From a bacterium (GTDB taxonomy: Bacteria > Blakebacterota > Blakebacteria > Blakebacterales > Blakebacteraceae): DNA of 12,419 nt. Where the stretch lies: contig JALGVQ010000078.1 of the NCBI GenBank assembly GCA_025774615.1, positions 1 to 12,419 of the forward strand. Reading direction: 5' to 3'. Made by a program: the position numbers and the translations under genes. Shown one piece after another: positions 6,564 through 12,419 of this stretch. The notes under the pieces are model-generated. The model searched no databases and was not told where the DNA came from. It was given only the letters and a program-made list of their open reading frames with translations. Every line of letters starts with the position of its first letter. Position 1 is the first letter of the stretch.

Positions 6564-7007
6564 TCAGAAGGGGAGATCATCATCCTCTTCAACCACCCCT
6601 GAACCTCCACCATCTGGTGCCGCTGAATTATCGTAGGAAGAACCACCGCCGCCACCTCCACGGGAGCCGCCACCTGATCCGAGCATCACCATCTCCTGAG
6701 CAACGATCTCGGTGGTCTTCCGCTTCTCACCCGACTTGTCCTCCCAGGAGCGGGTCTGCAGGCGACCTTCGATATAGACCTGATCCCCCTTCTTCAGGTA
6801 CTGCTCGATGATCTCCGCCAGCTTCCCCCAGGCAACAATATTATGCCACTCGGTCTGTTCCTGTTTTTGACCATCCTTACCGGTCCATGACCGGTTGGTC
6901 GCCACACTGAAGTTGGCAACCATCTGTCCACCCGAAGTGGAACGGACATCTGGATCCTGCCCGAGATTGCCGAGAACGATCGCCTTGTTGACTGAACCGC
7001 GACCCAT
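6564..7007 (-). CDS. ssb: Single-stranded DNA-binding protein
   Basis: SSB coats single-stranded DNA during replication, recombination and repair, and recruits partner proteins through its tail. The 147-aa protein has an OB fold at about 5-110: [42 protein letters not shown] and [18 protein letters not shown] Gly/Ser-rich linker (110-136) leads to the acidic tip EEDDDLPF. The F ending matches the partner-docking tip of bacterial SSBs. The ATG at 7007 has GAGG about 7 bases upstream. It appears to be the first gene of the ssb-ptsN-nadE-rsmI-tmk-ctp run, behind a promoter at 7135-7163. Confidence 0.96.
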   Translation of the reverse strand: MGRGSVNKAIVLGNLGQDPDVRSTSGGQMVANFSVATNRSWTGKDGQKQEQTEWHNIVAWGKLAEIIEQYLKKGDQVYIEGRLQTRSWEDKSGEKRKTTEIVAQEMVMLGSGGGSRGGGGGGSSYDNSAAPDGGGSGVVEEDDDLPF

Positions 7008-7134
7008 ATCTGCCTCACTCAGTTATGCTACGCCATCTGACCGAGAGGCCGGTGAGCGTAACTCTATTTGAAATAACTACTTACAGAGAGTCTACTGCTT
7101 CCTCGGCATCCCCTGGAGAATGGAGAGAAATGAC

Positions 7135-7163
7135 AGTATGCGTGGCTGTCTGATGGGTGTCAA
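7135..7163 (-). promoter_or_regulatory. Sigma-70-type promoter upstream of ssb
   Basis: On the minus strand a perfect -35 TTGACA (7158-7163) is followed after exactly 17 bases by CATACT (7135-7140), four of six matches to TATAAT. Transcription would start near 7128, giving a leader of about 120 nt before ssb. It lies in the 188-bp gap 7008-7195, the only sizeable gap in the minus-strand run, and just past the end of the kinase gene. I saw no strong terminator or riboswitch in that gap. Confidence 0.6.
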
Positions 7164-7195
7164 TATGCAGTGAGGTATGACAGGGTAAATCGGCG

Positions 7196-8236
7196 TCAGG
7201 ATAACTCTGTTGCCAGATCCATGATCTGCGCAGTGAGCCTCTCACGCCCTGCATCACCCAGGGTGATACCTGCTGCTTCGAATGCCAGGAGTGCGGCCCC
7301 TCCTTCAGCGGGCATGCGTGGTGTGACGAAGGTGAGCGATTCACCGAATCTGCCCGCGCTGTCGCGGACGTGCTCCTCGATATTGGATGCCCACGCCATC
7401 GCAAGACTGCCCATGAACGAGATCGGCAGATCGGAATCAGGAGGCATGTTAAGGTTCTCGCAGCACCGCAGAACAAGAGTACCCATCGCCCTGCCCGCCT
7501 GCGTAATCAGTGCCCGTGCGTCAGGATCCCCATCGAGCGCATATTCGTAGACACCGGACGCGAGGCGTGCATACATGTAGGGATCATGGCTGGCTTTGAC
7601 CGCTTCGCGCATCAGGTCATGGGTGTCTGAAATCTCATCACCCAGGTTCCAGCGTTCGATGACAAGTCCGGTCAGAGCTGAGGCCCTTCCCTCTTCCCAC
7701 GCCTCCAGGGCTCTCCTGACCGCCATCCATCCGACCCACGTCGCGCTCCCTTCATCACCGAGCGGCCAGCCCCACCCACCAGCCAGCGCGGTCGATCCCT
7801 CGTCGTTTCGGAGCATGCAGATCGAACCGGTCCCACTGATGATGACGCATCCCGGTCCTTCTTCCCCGATGGCCCCAGTCAGAGCTATATGAGCATCATG
7901 AGTGAGCGTGAGCGGCAGATTCTCCCGGTAGAGCGGTGGTGAGAACACCTTGACCAGCTGCCCGGCAAAAGCCATCTGAATGGGAACCGATCTCCCCCCC
8001 GCGAACCCCCCGGCGATCGCTGAGAGCCGCTCGGGCAGGTCATCCCCGTTCACACAAGCCTCATGCCAGAGTGAGGCCACAACCTCAGTGGCACCCTTCA
8101 TACTCGCCCGGGTCAACGAAGCGTTGCCACCCTTACCCTGCCAGAGAACCAGACCTGTGGCATCGGCCACGATCGCCCGCGTATTGGTCGCCCCCGCGTC
8201 GAGAGCGAAGATGACGGCATCCGCGGTTTCCGTCAT
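7196..8236 (-). CDS. BadF/BadG/BcrA/BcrD-type ATPase, probable N-acetylglucosamine (amino-sugar) kinase
   Basis: This is a 346-aa member of the ASKHA (actin/sugar kinase/Hsp70) fold. Phosphate-1 motif FALDAGATNTRAIVAD (10-25) binds ATP. THDAHIALTGA (112-122) supplies the likely catalytic Asp114. IISGTGS (132-138) is the phosphate-2 motif, followed by GGWGWPLGDEGSA (153-165), a hallmark of the N-acetylglucosamine kinase-like branch. SFMGSLA and EGGAALLAF near the C-terminus complete the adenosine site. The likely reaction is ATP-dependent phosphorylation of GlcNAc or glucosamine, perhaps in cell-wall recycling, but the exact sugar is inferred. The ATG overlaps the MCE gene stop by one base (TGATG). 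This is not a dehydratase activator, since no 4Fe-4S cysteine pattern is seen. Confidence 0.85.
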   Translation of the reverse strand: MTETADAVIFALDAGATNTRAIVADATGLVLWQGKGGNASLTRASMKGATEVVASLWHEACVNGDDLPERLSAIAGGFAGGRSVPIQMAFAGQLVKVFSPPLYRENLPLTLTHDAHIALTGAIGEEGPGCVIISGTGSICMLRNDEGSTALAGGWGWPLGDEGSATWVGWMAVRRALEAWEEGRASALTGLVIERWNLGDEISDTHDLMREAVKASHDPYMYARLASGVYEYALDGDPDARALITQAGRAMGTLVLRCCENLNMPPDSDLPISFMGSLAMAWASNIEEHVRDSAGRFGESLTFVTPRMPAEGGAALLAFEAAGITLGDAGRERLTAQIMDLATELS

Positions 8237-9150
8237 CAGAAGATGCTGAACCTGATGTATTTCTTCGGATTCGCCATGATATCGAGCAGGAATGAATCGA
8301 GATGTGCGACCGTCATGACGATCTGGTAATAGAGGGAATCCGATTCCGCCAACTTCCAGAGTGTTCCCTCCCCGGCTGAGATGCGGGTCACCATGTCACG
8401 GAGAGCCCCTGAAAGCGAATCGATCGTGGTGGCAACACCGGTGATCCCGTCGGTTGCGTTTCCTACCGAGATCAGGGCCGACTCGAAATCATCCACATTC
8501 TCGGTGATCGCGGTATTGATGTTTGTCACAACCGAACCGAGGTCCTCCAGGCTGTTCTGGATGAGTCCCTGGTTGTCCACCATCATCTGATTCAACAGGC
8601 CTATCGTGCGTGAGAAGTCGTCGAAGGTCTCCCCGATCCGGGCCCGGACGGTGGAATCAGTGATAACCGCCTGCATGGAAGCAGTGAGATCATCCACCCG
8701 AACCATCAGTTTCTGAACATTCCTGAATATATCATTCAGACTCGAGGCGTTCAGGCCGTACAGCGTGTCCCCGGGCGCCAGGCTCGTCCCTCCGGGATTT
8801 GTCGTCACGTTGATGAATCGTGAGCCGATCAGTCCCTCGCTCTCGATCGTGAAAATGCTGGAAGTAAAGAGCTGGATGTCGTTTTCGATGATCGTCTCGA
8901 CCGCTACCCGGTTGTCAGAAGTCAGTGCGATCCTCGAAACCTGTCCCTTCTTCACACCGGCAATAAGTACCGGGTCGCCGGGCGAGAGACCGAAGCCCGA
9001 CTCGAAAACCACGGTGACCTTGCTCATCCGGCCTGCCCGCAACATATCCTGTCCCCACAGGAGACCGACAATGAGGATCACCAGCCCCAGGATAACTACC
9101 GATCCCACTTTCAGGCTTGTCAGATCTCGTTTTCCCTGCTGCCAAGACAT
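8236..9150 (-). CDS. MCE-domain (MlaD-like) membrane-anchored lipid transport protein
   Basis: MlaD-type proteins are anchored in the inner membrane and use an MCE ring to pass phospholipids across the periplasm, usually with an MlaE permease and MlaF ATPase. This 304-aa protein has a short basic N-terminus, one membrane helix (about 15-34, VGSVVILGLVILIVGLLWG) and an MCE domain (about 40-127). The domain signature is GLSPGDPVLIAGVKKGQV with SEGLIGSRFINV. A long helical C-terminal part (about 135-300) with TIGLLNQMM and DDFESALISVG resembles the tails of other MCE proteins. The ATG at 9150 has AAGGA about 10 bases upstream and lies 31 bases inside the EIIB gene. No mlaE or mlaF is in the window, so its partners must be encoded elsewhere. 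Confidence 0.88.
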   Translation of the reverse strand: MSWQQGKRDLTSLKVGSVVILGLVILIVGLLWGQDMLRAGRMSKVTVVFESGFGLSPGDPVLIAGVKKGQVSRIALTSDNRVAVETIIENDIQLFTSSIFTIESEGLIGSRFINVTTNPGGTSLAPGDTLYGLNASSLNDIFRNVQKLMVRVDDLTASMQAVITDSTVRARIGETFDDFSRTIGLLNQMMVDNQGLIQNSLEDLGSVVTNINTAITENVDDFESALISVGNATDGITGVATTIDSLSGALRDMVTRISAGEGTLWKLAESDSLYYQIVMTVAHLDSFLLDIMANPKKYIRFSIF

Positions 9151-9614
9151 GCAAACAAGTCCTTTCTCTCACTGTTGGGAACATCTGCACATTCGACCGT
9201 TACTCCATGGTCGCGAAGTGCTGATAACGCTTCGACATCATTCCTGTCCAGACATACATACGGGAGGATCCGCGTTCTGCCGTCCCGGTGATGCAATCCG
9301 CCCATATTCAATACATCGAATGTCAGACCGGATCGATACAGCTCCAGAGCGTCAGAAGGATTTTCGATGAGGAGGAGGATGTCCTCCCCTGCCTCGATCC
9401 ACTCCCGGACCCGCTCACCCGTCTCGGCGATTGTGACAATGGAAACCGCCACCCTCTCCGGGGCGGAAGATTCATACATCTCGCGCTCCCACTCGTTGCC
9501 GGCGACCGTGTCATTGGCTACAACGAACCGGTCGGGATTGAGTACTGAACCCCAACCCTGGGTCACCTGGCCATGCAGCAACCTGTCATCAATCCTGATC
9601 AGGAGTAGACTCAC
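9120..9614 (-). CDS. PTS EIIB component, mannose/fructose/sorbose family
   Basis: EIIB of this family takes phosphate from EIIA on a histidine and normally gives it to the sugar during import. The 164-aa protein opens with IRIDDRLLHGQVTQGW, carrying the phospho-acceptor His14. It also has FVVANDTVAGNEWE, LLIENPSDALELYRSGL and VLNMGGLHHRDGRTRI, matching the family core. The GTG start at 9614 overlaps the EIIA stop as GTGA. No EIIC or EIID membrane gene follows; an MCE gene does. The protein may therefore be a phosphate-relay regulator, or it may work with a permease encoded elsewhere. Confidence 0.92.
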   Translation of the reverse strand: MSLLLIRIDDRLLHGQVTQGWGSVLNPDRFVVANDTVAGNEWEREMYESSAPERVAVSIVTIAETGERVREWIEAGEDILLLIENPSDALELYRSGLTFDVLNMGGLHHRDGRTRILPYVCLDRNDVEALSALRDHGVTVECADVPNSERKDLFACLGSRENEI

Positions 9615-9982
9615 GGCTTGATCCCTCTATGCCCATACCCCGCTACCATATCCACCAGGTCATCAAGCGCTGTCTCTTCACGTTTGTTGATGAAGGCGAG
9701 CAGCATCGGAAGATTGGTGCCGGTAATATGCCGCACATCACTGCGTTCCCGCTGGAGTCGTTCAGCTGTCTGCCAGCACGACCCTCCGAAGAGCGCGGTA
9801 AAAACCACAATACCATCACCTTCCGGACCTGTCGTGGAAACGAGCGCATCCATCATCTGTTCGCTTGACAGTTCATTGTTGCTCAGACAGACCAGGTCTT
9901 CCTGGATACCGAGAATCGATCCCACCGATTCACAGAACGCTTCACCCAGATTGGCATGGGTAAATACAATGCCACGGATCAT
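9611..9982 (-). CDS. PTS EIIA component, mannose family (stand-alone)
   Basis: This is a 123-aa single-domain EIIA of the mannose (ManX N-terminal) type. GIVFTHANLGEAF has the phospho-acceptor His9, and IVVFTALFGGSCWQTAERL matches the strand-turn with which this family continues. NLPMLLAFINKRE is the usual third conserved block. It would receive phosphate from HPr and pass it to the EIIB encoded directly downstream. The ATG overlaps the hprK stop as ATGA. In several lineages this protein is encoded beside hprK, which supports a role in carbon-state sensing. Confidence 0.92.
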   Translation of the reverse strand: MIRGIVFTHANLGEAFCESVGSILGIQEDLVCLSNNELSSEQMMDALVSTTGPEGDGIVVFTALFGGSCWQTAERLQRERSDVRHITGTNLPMLLAFINKREETALDDLVDMVAGYGHRGIKP

Positions 9983-10953
9983 TCGTAATCCTCGCCCAGC
10001 TTCTGACGGGCCTGGACCTTCCGTTCCATTCTGTCGAGCAGTTTTTCATTGAGTGATTGCGCGGCATTCAGACCGGATATCTTCATCAGATGATTCAGTG
10101 CGATCGTTTCAGCCAGCACCGTGATGTTCTTGCCCGGAACGATCGGGAGAATGACCTGGGGAATATTCACGCCCATGATTTCGATAATCCGTTCTTCCAT
10201 ACCGAGCCGGTCTACTTCTCCTACCTCATCCCAGTGTTTCAGTATTACCTCTACTTCTACGCGCTTCCTCAGACGGATGCACTGAATACCGAACACACCC
10301 TGAATATCAATGATCCCGATACCCCTGATCTCCATGTGGTGCGTCAGCAGTTCATTGCCCGCACCATTCAGAACACCCCGCGCGGTTCGCGTCAGCGTGA
10401 CGACATCATCAGCAACCAGGCGATGTCCCCGTTCCACGAGGTCGAGCGCGATCTCACTTTTGCCCACACCGCTCTTTCCGGTGAAGAGGAGTCCGACACC
10501 ATACACATCCACGAGCGTGCCATGGATGACTGTCGTCGGCGCGAACCAGTCGTCTAGATACTCACTGAGCAGGTGTGTCACCACCGTGCTTGTCTGTGGA
10601 GAGCAGAGAACCGGGATATTCCGCTCATCGGCATGCGGGATGATGAAATCGTTCGGTCTTGTACCATTGGCGAAAATAAGGACCGGGATGTCGTATGAGA
10701 ACATCCTGGTTATCGCCTTCCTGCACTCTTCTTCACTCAGGCTGTCCAGGTAGCTGAATTCGGTCATGCTGACGATCTGTACCCGATCGAAGGGGAACGA
10801 TTCAACGTAACCCGACAGAGCCAGTCCGGGACGGTATACATCGTTGCTTGATATCACCCGCAACGCACCGGACCGGCCTGCGGACCATTCCAGCTGGAGA
10901 ACCTCTTTATTGTCATCAACCAGCTTCTGTACGTTCAGTTCTTTTATGGGCAT
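9979..10953 (-). CDS. hprK: HPr kinase/phosphorylase
   Basis: HprK phosphorylates HPr on a serine using ATP or PPi and also removes that phosphate, tying PTS activity to the energy state. From ATG 10953 the protein is 324 aa, close to the usual 310-320. It has an N-terminal domain (about 1-130), then HGTLVDVYGVG with His144, the Walker A GKSGVGKSE (159-167), and LVADDVV (179-185). The family signature is MEIRGIGIIDIQGVFG (207-222), followed by the RKRVEVEV stretch. The frame extends upstream to 11112, but that lies inside hpf and is unlike the family, so I placed the start 7 bases after the hpf stop. The ribosome binding site is modest (CGGAAA, about 10 bases upstream). No ptsH (HPr) is in view, so its substrate lies elsewhere. 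Confidence 0.94.
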   Translation of the reverse strand: MPIKELNVQKLVDDNKEVLQLEWSAGRSGALRVISSNDVYRPGLALSGYVESFPFDRVQIVSMTEFSYLDSLSEEECRKAITRMFSYDIPVLIFANGTRPNDFIIPHADERNIPVLCSPQTSTVVTHLLSEYLDDWFAPTTVIHGTLVDVYGVGLLFTGKSGVGKSEIALDLVERGHRLVADDVVTLTRTARGVLNGAGNELLTHHMEIRGIGIIDIQGVFGIQCIRLRKRVEVEVILKHWDEVGEVDRLGMEERIIEIMGVNIPQVILPIVPGKNITVLAETIALNHLMKISGLNAAQSLNEKLLDRMERKVQARQKLGEDYE

Positions 10954-10960
10954 CAGCTGT

Positions 10961-11305
10961 TTATTTCCGACGTATTCCAGGCCGCTCAGAATGCAGCTTC
11001 TGCATGCTTCGCCGATCTCGTTCGTGGCTGACTTTCGCCTTGTATTTCTTGAGTTGCCGTTCGGCTTTGTCCGTAACATCATCGATCGCCGTAAAAAGCA
11101 GATCACCCTCACTCTCGGCGGTCAGCGTTTCACCAGGGACTCCTATTCTGGCTTCGGCCCTCCAGCGGTTGTTTTCCTTAACCAGGACAAAATGGGAGTC
11201 AACTATTCGATCGAAATATTTCTCCAGTCCCTCCATAGCTGAAATCGCGTGATCGTGCACCTGCGTGGTCAGATCAAAATGGCGCGCGGTAACGCTCGTT
11301 TTCAT
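10961..11305 (-). CDS. hpf: Ribosome hibernation-promoting factor (short form)
   Basis: HPF/RaiA-like proteins bind the 30S decoding region and park ribosomes as inactive dimers in slow growth. At 114 aa this is the short form, without the C-terminal dimerisation domain of long HPF. The N-terminus VTARHFDLTTQVHDHA is followed by EGLEKYFDRIVDSHFVL, RAEARIGVPGETLTAESEG, DLLFTAIDDVTDKAERQLKK and YKAKVSHERD, all matching the family layout. The ATG at 11305 has a strong GGAAAGGAG site 9 bases upstream. It lies between rpoN and hprK, the classic rpoN-hpf order. It is the only complete gene here ending in TAA. Confidence 0.94.
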   Translation of the reverse strand: MKTSVTARHFDLTTQVHDHAISAMEGLEKYFDRIVDSHFVLVKENNRWRAEARIGVPGETLTAESEGDLLFTAIDDVTDKAERQLKKYKAKVSHERDRRSMQKLHSERPGIRRK

Positions 11306-11371
11306 ATGCCCTGACTCCTTTCCTGCGTGATGGAGCTTTCAGGTGATTCCTCAGTACCCCGATCGGTACAC

Positions 11372-12419
11372 TCAGTACTGCTTCCGGAATCGAGCTGGCT
11401 GGATGCTCATCTGGTCACGGTATTTAGCGACTGTCCGGCGGGCGATTTCGTATCCTTTCTCATGGAGGATTTCCACGATTTTCTGATCGCTCAGTGGTTT
11501 ACTGCTGTCCTCTTCCTGGATCAGTCGTTCTATCTGTTTCTTGATGGCCTTGTTAGACGCGTCCTTCCCTCCCTTGTTTTCGATCCGGCCGCCGAAAAAG
11601 AACTTCAATTCGAAGATTCCCTGCGGCGTCTGAACATACTTCCCGTTGGTGACTCTGCTGATGGTGCTGACGTGCATCTCGATCGCATCGGCGACCTCCT
11701 GCAGGATCATCGGCTTCAGGTGGAGGATACCATGTTCGAGAAACTCGTACTGCGCTTTCACAATGTACTCCATGACCTTGAGCATCGTGGACCGGCGCTG
11801 CTGGATCGCGCGCAGAAGCCATCGGGCGCCATTCAGTTTCTCGACGATGTACTGCTTCGTCTCATCTGAAGCCTCTGATTTCTTCGCCAGGATATCTTTG
11901 TAGAGATTGCTGATCCGCAGGCGGGGGATGCTCGCATCGTTGTAGAGTACCACGAATGCGTCATCGACCTTATCGACGATAATGTCAGGTATTATCGTCC
12001 GAGCGGCAGCGCCGAACCGCCCTGCCGCCGGCTTCGGATTCAGCCTGGAGAGTTCCTCCACGGCTGTCTGCACTTCAGATTCGTAAATGTCGAGTGCTTT
12101 CGCGATCACCGTGTACCTGTGGTGCTGAAGATCTTCGAGGTGTTCTTCAACCAGGGCCATCAGGATAGTATTTTCCAGCCCTTTCTCCCGAAGCTGGATC
12201 GAGAGGCATTCCTCCAGATCCCTGGCTCCGACTCCCGAAGGATCGAAGGACTGGATCACCCCCAGAACTCGTTCCACGTCTTCCTGGCTGCCTGCCGCCC
12301 CCGCCATAATCTCCTCAATCGTTGATTTCAGGTACCCGTCTTCATTGATGCTGCCAATGATCTCTTCGGCGATATCGGAGTCGTCTTCTGAAATATCCGC
12401 GAAATTGAGCTGGTTCAGC
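11372..12419 (-). CDS. rpoN: RNA polymerase sigma-54 factor (N-terminus off window)
   Basis: Sigma-54 directs RNA polymerase to -24/-12 promoters and needs AAA+ activators. The last 348 residues are present; the frame is open to the window edge, so region I and part of the core-binding domain are missing. The core-binding part is visible as EEIIGSINEDGYL and FDPSGVGARDLEECLSIQL. The DNA-binding part has KPMILQEVADAIEMHVSTIS, RVTNGKYVQTPQGIFELKFF and the RpoN box ARRTVAKYRDQ near the end. The Met at 12307 is internal and not a start: LNQLNFADISEDDSDIAEEI runs in from upstream in the same frame. It ends 66 bases before hpf. That spacer has a small inverted repeat (GTACC/GGTAC) without a T-run, so read-through into hpf is likely. 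Confidence 0.96.
   Translation of the reverse strand, partial: LNQLNFADISEDDSDIAEEIIGSINEDGYLKSTIEEIMAGAAGSQEDVERVLGVIQSFDPSGVGARDLEECLSIQLREKGLENTILMALVEEHLEDLQHHRYTVIAKALDIYESEVQTAVEELSRLNPKPAAGRFGAAARTIIPDIIVDKVDDAFVVLYNDASIPRLRISNLYKDILAKKSEASDETKQYIVEKLNGARWLLRAIQQRRSTMLKVMEYIVKAQYEFLEHGILHLKPMILQEVADAIEMHVSTISRVTNGKYVQTPQGIFELKFFFGGRIENKGGKDASNKAIKKQIERLIQEEDSSKPLSDQKIVEILHEKGYEIARRTVAKYRDQMSIQPARFRKQY

Noticed and set aside
7196-8236. 2-hydroxyacyl-CoA dehydratase activator as identity of the BadF-type protein
   Set aside because: Activators have cysteines ligating a 4Fe-4S cluster and a dehydratase gene nearby. Neither is seen, while the GGWGWPLGDEGS motif fits the amino-sugar kinase branch.
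10954-11112. Upstream extension of the hprK frame (53 residues)
   Set aside because: It lies inside hpf in another frame, and the extra residues do not resemble HprK. ATG 10953 gives the expected family length.
11334-11360. Small inverted repeat between rpoN and hpf as a terminator
   Set aside because: The stem is only about 5 bp and has no T-tract, so it is unlikely to stop transcription.

Overview
The window looks like the chromosome of a Gram-negative (diderm) bacterium. It carries an MCE/MlaD-type envelope protein, a Tat-exported lipoprotein gene, sigma-54, HPr kinase and mannose-family PTS regulatory proteins. That mix fits deep FCB-group or Gemmatimonadota/candidate-phylum genomes better than enterobacteria, but no marker here fixes the phylum. 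No CRISPR array, insertion sequence or phage module is visible.

Region 1 (1-1701, plus strand) is visibly richer in A and T than the rest and holds two damaged genes for exported proteins. Positions 1-559 are a secreted-type protein whose reading frame changes at least twice. Positions 580-1701 are a Tat-signal lipoprotein of the TolB/WD40-like beta-propeller type, interrupted by one in-frame TAG (697-699). A bidirectional terminator (1724-1761) and a tRNA-Asn(GTT) gene (1771-1846, minus) close this region.

Region 2 (1979-7007, minus strand) is a tightly packed housekeeping cluster. It reads ssb - ptsN (EIIA-Ntr type) - nadE - rsmI - tmk - ctp (S41 protease). Most junctions from ptsN onward overlap by 1-14 bases. 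A good sigma-70-type promoter (7135-7163) precedes ssb with a leader of about 120 nt.

Region 3 (7196-12419, minus strand) is a second cluster. It reads rpoN (N-terminus off the right edge) - hpf - hprK - PTS EIIA (mannose family) - PTS EIIB (mannose family) - mlaD-like MCE protein - BadF/BadG-type N-acetylglucosamine kinase-like protein. From hprK to the kinase every junction overlaps, so these genes are probably translated as a coupled unit. EIIC/EIID, HPr and enzyme I are absent from the window, so the PTS proteins may be regulatory rather than a sugar importer.

All eleven complete minus-strand protein genes are intact, as is the visible part of rpoN. All the damage lies left of the tRNA. 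The most interesting points are the amber-interrupted Tat lipoprotein, the localised decay next to the tRNA 3' end, and the coupling of PTS, MCE and amino-sugar kinase genes.
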